64,000 bases of DNA. It comes from Nonomuraea glycinis (GTDB taxonomy: Bacteria; Actinomycetota; Actinomycetes; Streptosporangiales; Streptosporangiaceae). The stretch is from contig NZ_BMNK01000005.1 in assembly GCF_014646515.1 (NCBI RefSeq), positions 369,710 through 433,709 of the forward strand, given 5' to 3'. Made by a program: the position numbers and the translations under genes. Positions 33,808 to 42,168 of this stretch are shown here, one piece after another (positions within the stretch are counted from its first letter, which is position 1; each line of letters opens with the position of its first letter). The notes below the pieces were generated by a model, which was not told where the DNA came from, ran no database searches, and worked only from the letters and a program-made list of their open reading frames with translations.

Positions 33808-34833
33808 GAAGCCGAAGCGCACGCGGTCGCCGAGCGCGGTGGCGCGGATGTCCCGCGCGCGCAGCCGCGCGGCGAGCCGGTCGGCGTTCTCGGTGCGCAG
33901 GACGACGATCTGGGAGGGCGGGCCGCTCACCACGCGCCGGAAGCCGATGCGCGCCGCCTGTTCGGTGAGCTCCCGGGCGAGGCCGAGGCAGTGCCGCTCG
34001 ACGCGGCCCGCGTCGAGCGAACCGACCAGGCGCAAGGCCGCGCGGGCGCCGATCCAGGATAGCCAGGCGGGGGACGTGTCGCACCGGCCGGCGTCCTCGG
34101 CCGGCCGCATCGGGCCGCCGAAGTAGCCGTGCGGCGGGCTGGTGGACTTCCAGCTCGGCGCGAGCGCCGTCAGCTCGCCGAGCCGGTCCGGGCGGGTGAC
34201 GAGCCAGGCCGCGCCACGCGGGCACAGCAACCACTTGTAGCCGTGCACGGCGAGGTAGTCGGGGCGTACGGCCGCCAGGTCGAAGCGCAACGCGCCCAGC
34301 GACTGCGTCAGGTTGACGAACAGCCGCGCGCCCACCCGGTCGGTCGCCTCCCGCAGCGCGGCCAGGTCGAGCCGCTGCCCTTCCCTGCTGGTCACCTCGC
34401 TGACGGCGAGCAGCACGGTGTCGCCGGTCAGCGCGGCGACCAGGTCCTCCACCCGGGTCGCGCCGTCGCGGGCCGGGACGGCGACCACGTCGTGCCGCGC
34501 CAGCCACGGGAACAGGTTGCTGCGGAACTCCTCCGCCGCCACCACGACCCGGCCACGCGGCAGGGACCCGGCCACGGTGGCGGCGGACTCGGCCAGCGAG
34601 CCGAGCGTCGACACCGTGGCCGGGTCGGCTCCGATCAGCCGGGCGAACAGCGGGCGGGCATCGGCCGCCGCCGCGTCCCACGCGAGCCAGTCGACCTCGC
34701 CGCTGGACCACGCGGACACGGCCTCGTGCAGCGCCTCGGTCACCGGCGCCGCGCCCGGGGGCAGGCCCGGCGTGTCCAGCCACACCGCCGAACGCAGCGC
34801 GGGGAAGAGCCCGCGGAACTCCTCCGGGCTCAT
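33748..34833 (-). CDS. PLP-dependent class V aminotransferase-like enzyme
   Basis: 361-aa fold-type I PLP protein of the class V group (cysteine desulfurase/isopenicillin-N-epimerase-like). The PLP lysine is in HGYKWLLCPRG; a cofactor-binding segment lies at TLGSLAESAATVAG, and an Asp in the region RVEDLVAALTGDTVLLAVSEVTSREGQ. No substrate can be named. The ATG at 34833 overlaps the RidA stop by 4 nt. RidA-type deaminases clear the 2-aminoacrylate/imine intermediates that PLP enzymes release, so the pairing is functional. The 3' end has been tandemly duplicated downstream. Confidence 0.82.
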   Translation of the reverse strand: MSPEEFRGLFPALRSAVWLDTPGLPPGAAPVTEALHEAVSAWSSGEVDWLAWDAAAADARPLFARLIGADPATVSTLGSLAESAATVAGSLPRGRVVVAAEEFRSNLFPWLARHDVVAVPARDGATRVEDLVAALTGDTVLLAVSEVTSREGQRLDLAALREATDRVGARLFVNLTQSLGALRFDLAAVRPDYLAVHGYKWLLCPRGAAWLVTRPDRLGELTALAPSWKSTSPPHGYFGGPMRPAEDAGRCDTSPAWLSWIGARAALRLVGSLDAGRVERHCLGLARELTEQAARIGFRRVVSGPPSQIVVLRTENADRLAARLRARDIRATALGDRVRFGFHYFNDEDDVRTTLRVLAER

Positions 34834-35240
34834 CGGGGCGGCAGGGCGGCCATGCCCTCGATCTCGACGGTCAGCTCCGGGGCGGCCAGGGCGGTGACCA
34901 CCGCGAGCGAATGGGCGGGCCAGTCGCCGCCGGGGTACCACCTCGCGAACGTCTCCGCCCGCGCCGTACGGCAGCCTTCGACGTGTTCGGCGCCCGCGAC
35001 CAGGGTGAACAGCTTCACCAGGTGCTGCGGCCCCGCGCCGAGCGAGTCGAGCAGCAGCTCGATGTTGGCGAGGGCCTGCCGGGTCTGCGCCTGCGCGCCG
35101 GCGCCCGCGAGGGTGCCGTCCGGCAGCATGCCGACCTGGCCGGAGATCATCACCAGCTCATGGCCGGCCGGCACCGAGGCGAGGTGGCTGTACTGGCCGA
35201 TCGGCGGTGCCAGCGTGCCGGGATTCCAGCGGCGGATCAT
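34830..35240 (-). CDS. RidA/YjgF-family enamine/imine deaminase
   Basis: 136-aa RidA-fold protein: YSHLASVPAGHELVMISGQVGMLPDGTLAG near the N-terminus, QTRQALANIELLLDSLGAGPQHLVKL in the middle and a C-terminal VEIEGMAALP strand. The usual catalytic R-x-x-V-E-I-E context is replaced by ELTVEIEGMA, so it may belong to an Rid subgroup other than RidA proper. GAGGAG precedes the ATG. It is the first gene of a pair with the PLP enzyme and divergent from an IclR gene. Confidence 0.85.
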   Translation of the reverse strand: MIRRWNPGTLAPPIGQYSHLASVPAGHELVMISGQVGMLPDGTLAGAGAQAQTRQALANIELLLDSLGAGPQHLVKLFTLVAGAEHVEGCRTARAETFARWYPGGDWPAHSLAVVTALAAPELTVEIEGMAALPPR

Positions 35241-35319
35241 GGGACGGCTCCTCCTTGGCGGCGGGTTCCGGGTCTCAGCACGCTAGGCGGGGCGACCTGC
35301 CGTTTCACGTATCGGCACA

Positions 35320-35330
35320 CTGAATTTCAG
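35320..35330. promoter_or_regulatory. Small inverted repeat between RidA and IclR genes
   Basis: CTGAA-T-TTCAG, in an AT-rich patch of the 235-bp divergent region between the RidA and IclR genes. A candidate operator half of an IclR-type site; weak evidence. Confidence 0.25.
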
Positions 35331-35475
35331 ATAGTCGAAAAATGGGTTCATTCTGCTGGGAAAGGCCGAGAGGACAGCGCACAGTGAGCGGCCATGAGGA
35401 AGGTGACCAGATGCCACAGCGACCGAGCGACGCCGGGGTGCCGGCTCACGTGGACGCGCCGGCGGTGAGGCGGGC

Positions 35476-36270
35476 ATGAGGGACAAGACCGTGCTGCACA
35501 CGCTGGAGCGCGGCCTGCGGGTGCTGGAGGCCGTGGCCGCCGCCGACGGCACCGCCACCGCGAAGGTGCTCAGCCGTCAGCTCGGCATCAAGCTCGGCAC
35601 CTGCTACCACCTGCTGCGCACCCTGCTGACCGGCGGCCACGTGGTGCGCCTGCCCGGCGGCCGCTACGACGTCGGCCCCCGCGCGGCGTCGCTCAACAGG
35701 CACCTCCAGCGCCGCTCGGGGCCCTCGCCCGAGCTCTCGGTCATCCTGACCCGGCTGCACAACAGGACGCACGAGACGTCCTACATCTCCGGCTGGCACC
35801 ACGGAACGCTGACCTTGCAGCACTACCTGTCCGGGCTGCACGCGGTCAGCGTCGGCAACCTCGACGTGGGCTACACCGGCCACATGCATGCCCGTGCCTC
35901 CTGCAAGGCGGTGCTCGCCTTCCTGCCCGAGGAGCAGGTGGCCGCGATGTTCGAGGGAGTGGAGCTCACGGCGGTCACCCCGGCCACGATCGTCGACTAC
36001 GACCACCTCACCGTCGAACTGGCCCGGGTGCGCAGGCAGGGCTACGCGGTGGACCGGGAGGAGTTCAGCGAGGGCGTGTGCTGCGTGTCCGCGCCCTTCT
36101 TCGACGACACGGGCGCGCCGACGGGCGCGTTCACGGTGTCCGTCCCGACGACCCGGTTCCACGAGAGGCGGGCCACCCTGACCATGGCCGTCCGCGAGGC
36201 GGCCGCGATGGCGACCGGCTTCCTGCGCGCCGGGCACCTGACCGTGCTCCCCGCCGACTGGAGCAGATGA
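35476..36270 (+). CDS. IclR-family transcriptional regulator
   Basis: 264-aa IclR protein. Helix-turn-helix domain: LERGLRVLEAVAAADGTATAKVLSRQLGIKLGTCYHLLRTLL. Ligand domain: HMHARASCKAVLAFLPEEQV, EEFSEGVCCVSAPFFDDTGAPTGAFTVSVP, the conserved signature at the ligand pocket. Start is the ATG at 35476. Divergent from the RidA-PLP enzyme pair, its likely target. A decayed CHAT gene follows almost directly. Confidence 0.88.
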   Translation: MRDKTVLHTLERGLRVLEAVAAADGTATAKVLSRQLGIKLGTCYHLLRTLLTGGHVVRLPGGRYDVGPRAASLNRHLQRRSGPSPELSVILTRLHNRTHETSYISGWHHGTLTLQHYLSGLHAVSVGNLDVGYTGHMHARASCKAVLAFLPEEQVAAMFEGVELTAVTPATIVDYDHLTVELARVRRQGYAVDREEFSEGVCCVSAPFFDDTGAPTGAFTVSVPTTRFHERRATLTMAVREAAAMATGFLRAGHLTVLPADWSR

Positions 36271-36289
36271 CCTCGTCCAGCGGGTCGGC

Positions 36290-37210
36290 GTGGCCGGTGC
36301 CGCACGGGCGCCGCCGGCGCCGGAGGACCTGATCGCGGAGGCGAGGTCCGGACCCGTCGTCGTGTTCAGCATCAGCCGCTACCGCAGCGACACCCTCCTC
36401 CTCACCGGCAGCGGCATCACCTGTCTCCCGCTGCCGCTGCTGACCGCCAACGCGGTCATCCAGCGGTTCCACACCTTCACCGAAGCCCTGACGGAGTCCG
36501 CCGACCAGGACGCGGGCCGGCGGGACCGGGTGGCGGCACAGGACACCCTGCACGAGGTGCTGGAGTGGCTGTGGGACGCCGCCGCCGGGCCGGTGCTCGA
36601 CGCGCTGGACCTTGACGGCGGGTCCGACGCCGACCTGCCGCGGGTGTGGTGGGTCACCGGCGGCATGCTCGGCATGCTTCCCCTGCACGCCGCGGGTCAC
36701 CACCGCGACGGCGGGCCGTCGGTCATGGACCGGGTCGTCTCCTCCTGCACCCCGACCGTCAGAGCCCTGCGTCACGCCCGCCGCTCCATCGCACCGGGCG
36801 GCGGCCGGACGCTGATCGTGGCCATGCCGGAGACGCCGGACCAGGATCCGCTGCCCAACGCCGCCGCCGAGGCCGCGCTGCTGCACGAGCGGATGCCGGA
36901 CGCGCTGACCCTGATCGGCAGCCTGCTGCTGGCCGACCACGACGGCGCGCCGTTCACCGTCGCCGGCCTGACCTCGGTCAACCTGGAACGGGCCGAGTTG
37001 GCGTACCTGTCGGCGTGCTCCACGGCACTCATGTCGGTGGTGACGCTCGGTTCGGTCGAGCTCGACCCGGCCTTGCGGGCCGAGCTGCCCGGCCTCGCCG
37101 CCGCCGTGCCCGCCGTCAACCAGAACGCCGATCTGGTCGATGAGGCCATCCACCTCTCCTCGGCGTTCCAGCTCGCCGGGTTCCGGCACGTCGTCAGCAC
37201 CGTTCACTGA
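36290..37210 (+). pseudogene. Decayed CHAT-domain (caspase-like) gene remnant
   Basis: The 306-codon frame matches only the C-terminal part of a TPR-CHAT protein (GPVVVFSISRYRSDTLLLT, VLEWLWDAAAGPVLDAL, VWWVTGGMLGMLPLHAAGHH, VMDRVVSSCTPTVRALRHAR). The catalytic-Cys segment AYLSACSTA is present, but the region that should carry the HFACHG catalytic His is missing between LTLIG and SLLLADHDG, a clean internal deletion. An untypical insertion follows SACSTA. The N-terminal repeats are absent and the C-terminus stops at RHVVSTVH instead of continuing TLW. The stop lies beside the tnpB remnant, so an insertion probably truncated it. Confidence 0.75.
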
Positions 37211-37892
37211 GTTTCAAGGATGGTCAGTGATTCGCCCGGTGTGGGCGAAGGTCCTCGTCTGATCCGGGCAGTGGGTGTCCGGTGCGGGGTTGACGTTTCA
37301 TGGCCACCTGCCCCGCCGGGCGGGGTCTTATGGTCGGCTCCACGTCCGTTTCGGGTCTCCGGGCCACTCCCGGCGACCGTACGCTCCACCAAAGCGGCGA
37401 GGTTGAGCGCGGCGTTCTCGTCACGATCCATCGACAGGCCGCACCCCTCACAGACGTAGGTGCGCACCCGCAGCGGCAGTTTGGCTTTCACCGCACCGCA
37501 GGATGAGCAGGTCTTGGAGGAGGGGAACCAGCGGCTCGCCACCAGCAGCCGGCCGCCGTTCCAGGCGGTCTTGTAGGCGAGCTGGCGGCGGATCTCACCG
37601 AACCCGGCGTCGGAGAGGGCGCGGGCCAGCCGCCGGTTGCGGACCATCCCGGCCACGTTGAGGTCTTCGACCACGATGGTGCCGTACGTCCGGGCCAGGG
37701 CCGTGGTGAGCTGGTGGATGCCGTCGCGGCGCAACGCCGCCACCCGATACTCCGCTCGGTTGCGGGCGGCGTTGGCGCGCTGCCATCGCTGCGAGGGTTG
37801 TTGCCGGGTGCGGCGGTCCGGGCCGCGCTTGCGGGAGACCGCCCCCGCCTGCCGTCGCTCTGGGCGTCCTACCTGCATGCGGGAGCATGAGT
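37204..37892 (-). mobile_element. tnpB: 5'-truncated IS605/IS607-type tnpB remnant
   Basis: A minus-strand frame (open to 38046) resembles TnpB only from about 37870 downwards: RuvC-II in TIVVEDLNVAGM, the zinc ribbon CSSCG...CEGCG, RuvC-III DRDENAALNL, and the C-terminal tail GSGPETRNGRGADHKTP common in actinobacterial TnpB. The N-terminal half with the first RuvC Asp and the helix-turn-helix is missing, so it cannot be an active nuclease. No tnpA or serine recombinase is present. The element abuts the truncated CHAT gene at about 37211. Confidence 0.8.
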
Positions 37893-37920
37893 GCGTCCTA
37901 CCTGCATGCGGGAGCATGAG
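37864..37920. repeat. 29-bp tandem duplication beside tnpB remnant
   Basis: GCGTCCTACCTGCATGCGGG continuing to 37892 is repeated at 37893-37920. Each copy contains CCTGCATGCGGG, a short hairpin. It lies at the broken 5' edge of tnpB; possibly an element end or a scar of its loss. Confidence 0.6.
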
Positions 37921-37996
37921 AGAACAGTCCGTTCCGTCCGCTGCCCGTACCGCGAGATCCACGCTCGAGCATTCCACCGCTGTCATAAGGAGAACC

Positions 37997-39490
37997 ATGC
38001 CCCTGCTCGTCGACCTGGCCGGCCGCGACTTCGCGGTCGAACTCACCGGTTCCGAGCCCCCCGAGCCCGTCGCCGGCGGTCTGATCCTGCCGCCGGGCCG
38101 GGTCGCGATCCTGCACGGTCTCGGCGACGCCCTGTTCTACCGCCATGGTCAGAACTCCTGGAGCCCGTGCGGATGGCGCCGCCTCAGCGAGCCCCCGCTG
38201 CGGATCGCCCATGCCGAACGACGCCTGACCGCCGACGACACCGTCTGGGACGATCCGGCCCGTCACCACTCCTCGGCCGTGGCCGCGCTGGAGGGCGCCG
38301 ACGGCCGGGTGCTGCTGCTGGGCTCGCTCGGGCTGGGCACCCCCCGCCTGGCCGCCGACCACGACACCCTCGCCGGCTGGTGCGAGGACGACGGAGCCGC
38401 CTGGTTCCTCGCCTACGGTCCTGAGCGGGAGGTCTTCGCACACTACGCGGAGCACCTGGCCGAGCGGCTGGGCAGCAGCGACCGCCGCGCCGGCAATGTG
38501 TGGTGCACCTGGTACGCCTACTACGAAGGCATCACCGAACAGGTGCTGAACAAGGACATCGCCGAGCTGGCCGGCCTGCCGTTCGACGTCGTCCAGATCG
38601 ACGACGGCTGGCAGCGGGCCGTCGGGGACTGGGCGCCCAACGACAAGTTCCCCGCCGGCATGCGGGCCCTGACCGAGCGGATCGCCACCGCCGGGATGAG
38701 CGCCGGCCTGTGGCTCGCGCCGTTCATCGTGCTGCCCACCTCGGCGACGGCACGCGAACATCCCGAGTTCCTGTTGCGCGACGCCGACGGCGAGCCGGTC
38801 GTCGCCGGTCACAACTGGGGCGCCGGATACTGGGCGCTGGACCTCACCCACCCCGGCGTCCAGGAACATCTCACCCGGCTGATCCACCGCGTGGTCCACG
38901 AGTGGGGCTTCACCTATCTCAAGCTGGACTTCGTCAACGCCGGTGCCGTCCCCGGCGTCCGGCACTCCGGGGCGCCTCGCGAACAGGCATATCGGGACGC
39001 GCTCGCCCTGATCCGGCGCGTCGCGGGCCCGGAGGTCTACCTGCTCGGCAGCGGTGCGCTGCTACTGCCCTCGCTCGGCCTCGTCGACGGGCTGCGCAGC
39101 GGCCCCGACGTCGCCCCGCTGTGGACTAACTACGCCACCGACGACCCCTCGGACGCGATGGCCTACAACGCCGTGGTGAACACGCTGCACCGGCTCTGGC
39201 AGTCGCCGCTCGTCCAGGTGGACCCCGACGTCGTCTATTTCCGCAGCCGCCTCAACCTGCTCACCGAGACCCAGATGGGCGTGCTGCACGACGTGGCCGC
39301 GATCTGCGGATTCAAGGCCGTCTCCGACCCGCCGTCGTGGCTCGGCCCGGCCGAGCTCGACCGCATGGCCGCCTACCTCGCCGAACAGCCCGAGATCATC
39401 CAGAAGGGCAGATACCGCTTCGCCATCGATGGCCGCACCGTCGACTTCACCGCCGCGTTGAATCCGGGACAGCAGTATCCGATCTCATGA
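37997..39490 (+). CDS. Alpha-galactosidase-like glycoside hydrolase (GH36)
   Basis: 497-aa GH36-type enzyme without a signal peptide. Barrel motifs: WCTWYAYYEGITEQ, VVQIDDGWQ, GLWLAPFIV, YLKLDF with nucleophile D311, RSGPDVAPLW with acid/base D371. It is shorter than the usual roughly 700-aa GH36 because the N-terminal sandwich is reduced. AAGGAG precedes the ATG at 37997; the frame extends upstream but has no better start. Intracellular hydrolysis of an alpha-galactoside taken up by another system is likely. Confidence 0.87.
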   Translation: MPLLVDLAGRDFAVELTGSEPPEPVAGGLILPPGRVAILHGLGDALFYRHGQNSWSPCGWRRLSEPPLRIAHAERRLTADDTVWDDPARHHSSAVAALEGADGRVLLLGSLGLGTPRLAADHDTLAGWCEDDGAAWFLAYGPEREVFAHYAEHLAERLGSSDRRAGNVWCTWYAYYEGITEQVLNKDIAELAGLPFDVVQIDDGWQRAVGDWAPNDKFPAGMRALTERIATAGMSAGLWLAPFIVLPTSATAREHPEFLLRDADGEPVVAGHNWGAGYWALDLTHPGVQEHLTRLIHRVVHEWGFTYLKLDFVNAGAVPGVRHSGAPREQAYRDALALIRRVAGPEVYLLGSGALLLPSLGLVDGLRSGPDVAPLWTNYATDDPSDAMAYNAVVNTLHRLWQSPLVQVDPDVVYFRSRLNLLTETQMGVLHDVAAICGFKAVSDPPSWLGPAELDRMAAYLAEQPEIIQKGRYRFAIDGRTVDFTAALNPGQQYPIS

Positions 39491-39503
39491 AGGAAGGTTC
39501 GCT

Positions 39504-40154
39504 TCAGCCCGGACCGGAGGGGACGAGGAGGGCAGCGGCCACGGTCTCGGCGTACCAGCGCTGGTAGCGCTCGGCGGACCAGGCGCGCTGCCGTACGAGC
39601 CAGTCGTAGTTGCGCACGTCCATGGCGAGCCAGAGGACGTCGGCGGCGCTGTCGACGTCGTGGTCGGCGCGTAGCCGGCCTGTCCGCGCGAGCTCGGTGG
39701 CGAACATGACCATGCCGCGGCGGCGGTCGTCGAGGTTCTTCTGCCAGATGGCGGCCGCGTCGGGGTCGGCGGTCGCGGCGCCGGCCAGGGCGATCATCAC
39801 GGCCGCCTGGCGGGCGTGGGTCTCGGTGAGGTGGCGGGCGTAGCGTTCGAGCTTGGCGCGCGGGTCGGCCAGCGCGCGGATCTCGTCGACGAAGGAGCGT
39901 TCGGGCAGGCTGATGGCCTCGTCGTCGCCGGCGACGGTGACGTCGACGAGCTCGGACAGCAGTTGGCGTTTGCTGCCGAACGTCGCGTACACGGTCTGGA
40001 TCGCGACCCCGGCCTCGGCGGCGATGGCGGTCAGCGGGGTGGCGGCGTAGCCGGGCTCGACGAAGAGCCGCCCGGCCGCCGCCAGGATCGCCCGCCGAGT
40101 CTGGCGGGCCTGATCCTGCCTGCGCGCTGACTGGTACTTCCTCTTGACAGCCAC
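39504..40154 (-). CDS. TetR-family regulator
   Basis: 216-aa TetR protein: helix-turn-helix QTRRAILAAAGRLFVEPGYAATPLTAIAAEAGVAIQTVYATFGSKRQLLSELVDV. The C-terminal domain resembles those of efflux/cell envelope repressors. GTG at 40154, with a TACACT -10 six nt away on the minus strand and no Shine-Dalgarno: leaderless. An overlapping set of inverted repeats (40170-40196) sits between it and the divergent LGFP gene, the probable binding site. Confidence 0.85.
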   Translation of the reverse strand: MAVKRKYQSARRQDQARQTRRAILAAAGRLFVEPGYAATPLTAIAAEAGVAIQTVYATFGSKRQLLSELVDVTVAGDDEAISLPERSFVDEIRALADPRAKLERYARHLTETHARQAAVMIALAGAATADPDAAAIWQKNLDDRRRGMVMFATELARTGRLRADHDVDSAADVLWLAMDVRNYDWLVRQRAWSAERYQRWYAETVAAALLVPSGPG

Positions 40155-40160
40155 CTGAGA

Positions 40161-40166
40161 AGTGTA
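40161..40166 (-). promoter_or_regulatory. Leaderless -10 box of TetR gene
   Basis: TACACT on the minus strand, 6 nt before the GTG at 40154. Confidence 0.4.
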
Positions 40167-40169
40167 GTG

Positions 40170-40196
40170 CTCTATTGGATAGAGTTCCGCTCTATC
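40170..40196. promoter_or_regulatory. Overlapping TetR operator
   Basis: CTCTAT-TGG-ATAGAG (40170-40184) and GATAGAG-TTCCG-CTCTATC (40178-40196) share the central half-site, giving three alternating half-sites. Both dyads are perfect. Lies exactly between the TetR gene and the divergent LGFP protein gene. Confidence 0.7.
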
Positions 40197-40213
40197 AAAA
40201 GGTGGCCGCCAAG

Positions 40214-40768
40214 ATGAAGATCAGTCTTTTACGCCAGGCACTGTCCGTGAGCGCCGTGCTCGCGACGCTGTGCACCGCCCTGCCGGCCCATGCCGCCCAG
40301 GCCGCCGCGACGCATGCCTGCGCCATCAAGCCCTATGGCCTGATCGGCGCCCGATGGAACGAACTGGGCGGCGAGAAGAGCGGCCTGGGCTGCCCGGCCG
40401 CCGTCGAGGCGGACGTCTACCGCGACGGCGTCTGGGCCGGGCGCAGGCAGCGTTTCGCCCGCGGGCAGATGGTGTGGTCGCCCGGCGAAGGTCCCAAGCT
40501 GGTGGTGTCGGCGTGGTCGATCGGCGGATACGCCTACGTCGACTGGCGCTCCACCCTGCCGCGCGTCTACCACCGCTTCCTCGTCCGCTGGACCAGCGCG
40601 GCCGACTCCGGCGGCGTGAACCGGGAGGTCGGCGGCGGGGACGGCGGACGGATGCGGGTGCGGGTGGCGACCAGCGGTGGCTACCGGTTCTACGTCCAGG
40701 GCTGCGACGTCGGCATCTCCGGATCCGGCTGCACGCACGGCTGGACAGTGTCGGTGACCGCGCGATGA
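40214..40768 (+). CDS. Secreted LGFP-repeat protein
   Basis: 184 aa. Signal peptide MKISLLRQALSVSAVLATL ending at AHA. One LGFP repeat of cell-wall-associated actinobacterial proteins follows: YGLIGARWNELGGEKSGLGCPAAVE, RQRFARGQMVWSPGEG. The C-terminal domain has two Cys in GCDVGISGSGC, probably a disulfide. The ATG at 40214 is preceded by AAAGGTGG. An ATG-less upstream start at 40175 would overlap the operator. It couples to the lipoprotein gene by a 4-nt overlap; both are probably repressed by the divergent TetR. Confidence 0.75.
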   Translation: MKISLLRQALSVSAVLATLCTALPAHAAQAAATHACAIKPYGLIGARWNELGGEKSGLGCPAAVEADVYRDGVWAGRRQRFARGQMVWSPGEGPKLVVSAWSIGGYAYVDWRSTLPRVYHRFLVRWTSAADSGGVNREVGGGDGGRMRVRVATSGGYRFYVQGCDVGISGSGCTHGWTVSVTAR

Positions 40769-41199
40769 CACCGAACACCGGCAAGATCCTGCGCGCCGCT
40801 GCCCTCCTCGCCGCTGCCCTGCTCGTCCTGTCCGGCTGCGGCCAGGACGGCTCCGGTCGGGACGGCTCCGGCGCGTACGCGGGCGACCCGCCGCAGAGCC
40901 TGTCCGCCCAGGACGACCAGAGCGCGGCCGGGCAGGATCCCTGCGGCGGGAACGCCGAGAAGGTCGAGAAGCAGGTACGGCAGGAGCGGGTCCGCTCGGT
41001 CACCCTGGCAGGCCAGTGCACCTCCCTGTCGGTCGAGACCACCCTCGGTGACGAGGAGTCGGACGCGGCCAAGAAGATCTGTGACGCCGCGGCCGAGGTG
41101 GCCTACTCCGGGGACACCAACGCCATCCGCGTAGTGGGCGCTTCGGGTAAGGAGCTCTCCGTGGGGATCGCCGGTGCCCCGTGCCTGGCCCAGCCCTGA
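40765..41199 (+). CDS. Small lipoprotein, unknown function
   Basis: 144-aa lipoprotein with lipobox LSGC (Cys25) after MTPNTGKILRAAALLAAALL. A Gly/Asp/Ser-rich spacer (QDGSGRDGSGAYAGD) precedes a small domain with three cysteines (DPCGGN, QCTSLS, KICDAA), an AEKVEKQVRQERVRSVTL helix-strand and a final APCLAQP. No family recognised. The ATG overlaps the LGFP gene stop by 4 nt, so it belongs to the same operon. Confidence 0.7.
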   Translation: MTPNTGKILRAAALLAAALLVLSGCGQDGSGRDGSGAYAGDPPQSLSAQDDQSAAGQDPCGGNAEKVEKQVRQERVRSVTLAGQCTSLSVETTLGDEESDAAKKICDAAAEVAYSGDTNAIRVVGASGKELSVGIAGAPCLAQP

Positions 41200-41274
41200 G
41201 ATCGGCACGGCACGAGCCACGTCGGCCAGGTCGGGGAGCGGTGCCACCGCGGCCCCGATGGAGCGGATGGCGGC

Positions 41275-41280
41275 TATGCT
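41275..41280 (+). promoter_or_regulatory. Leaderless -10 box of IclR gene
   Basis: TATGCT, 8 nt before the GTG at 41289, with no ribosome binding site. Confidence 0.4.
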
Positions 41281-41288
41281 CAGATTTT

Positions 41289-42140
41289 GTGCGTGCGGAT
41301 GAAAACGTGACTACAGGTGATACCGGGCGCTCGTCATCGGCGAACGGGGCCGCGCCGTCGGCTGAGGAGGGGCAGACCAGCAGCGGCATCGAGCGAGCCC
41401 TTCAGGTGATCTTCGCTGTCGCGGCGGCCAAGGAGCCGGACATCGGGGTGTCCGAGCTGGCGCGGACCCTCGGGCTGAGCAAGGCCGTCGTGCATCGGGT
41501 CGTACGCACCCTCGTCGCCGCCGACTTCTTCTCCTTCGACGAGCGCACCCGCCGCTACCGGCTGGGCCCTGGCGCGGTGAGCGTGGGCCTGGCGGCGATG
41601 GCGCAGATCGAAGTGCCGAAGATCGCTCAGCCTTACCTGGAGAGCCTGGTGGCCCGCACCAAGGAGACCGCCACCCTGTCCGTCCGGTACGACACCCAGC
41701 GGATGTACCTGACGCAGGTGCTGTCGCCGCAGGAGATTCACATGTCGGTGCAGCTCGGCAGGCTTTACCCGCTGCACGCGGGTGGTTCGTCCAAGGCGAT
41801 TCTCGCCGCGATGGGCCCCGACGAGATCCGCGCCTATCTCGACTCCCAGGAGCTGGTCGCGCTGACGTCGATCACCATCCAGGATCGTGATCGGCTGCTC
41901 GAGGAGCTGGAGCTCACCCGCCGGCGTGGTTACTCGGTGAGCCTGGGGGAGCGGCAGCAGGGAGCGGCCTCGGTGGCCGCCCCGGTCTTCGAGGCGCACG
42001 GCCGTGTCTACGGTTCGATCTCCGTGTGCGGTCCCGTCAGCCGCCTCAGCGTCGGCAAGACGGAGGAGTACGGCCGGCTCGTCCACGACGCCGCGGCCGC
42101 GGTGTCGCGCCAGCTCGGTTACCGGTCCGCCGACTCGTAA
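41289..42140 (+). CDS. IclR-family regulator of the catabolic island
   Basis: 283-aa IclR protein. Helix-turn-helix ALQVIFAVAAAKEPDIGVSELARTLGLSKAVVHRVVRTLV, and a ligand domain with HAGGSSKAILAAM and SLGERQQGAASVAAPVFEAHGRVYGSISVCGP. Start GTG 41289 fits a leaderless message (TATGCT at 8 nt); GTG 41307 is an alternative. An IclR-type operator at 43018-43034 before the CoA-transferase operon is the likely target. Confidence 0.85.
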   Translation: MRADENVTTGDTGRSSSANGAAPSAEEGQTSSGIERALQVIFAVAAAKEPDIGVSELARTLGLSKAVVHRVVRTLVAADFFSFDERTRRYRLGPGAVSVGLAAMAQIEVPKIAQPYLESLVARTKETATLSVRYDTQRMYLTQVLSPQEIHMSVQLGRLYPLHAGGSSKAILAAMGPDEIRAYLDSQELVALTSITIQDRDRLLEELELTRRRGYSVSLGERQQGAASVAAPVFEAHGRVYGSISVCGPVSRLSVGKTEEYGRLVHDAAAAVSRQLGYRSADS

Positions 42141-42168
42141 CGCCGACCGCGTACCGACCGCCCCTGCG

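Noticed and set aside
37864..37920. att sites of an integrated element
   Set aside because: The 29-bp copies are adjacent in tandem, with no integrase and no tRNA, so they do not bound an element.
37893..38046. Full-length TnpB reaching to 38046
   Set aside because: The codons above about 37870 do not resemble TnpB and run across the tandem repeat and the alpha-galactosidase start.
40175..40213. Start of the LGFP protein at 40175
   Set aside because: The codon lies inside the TetR operator and adds a non-signal N-terminus; ATG 40214 begins a normal signal peptide.
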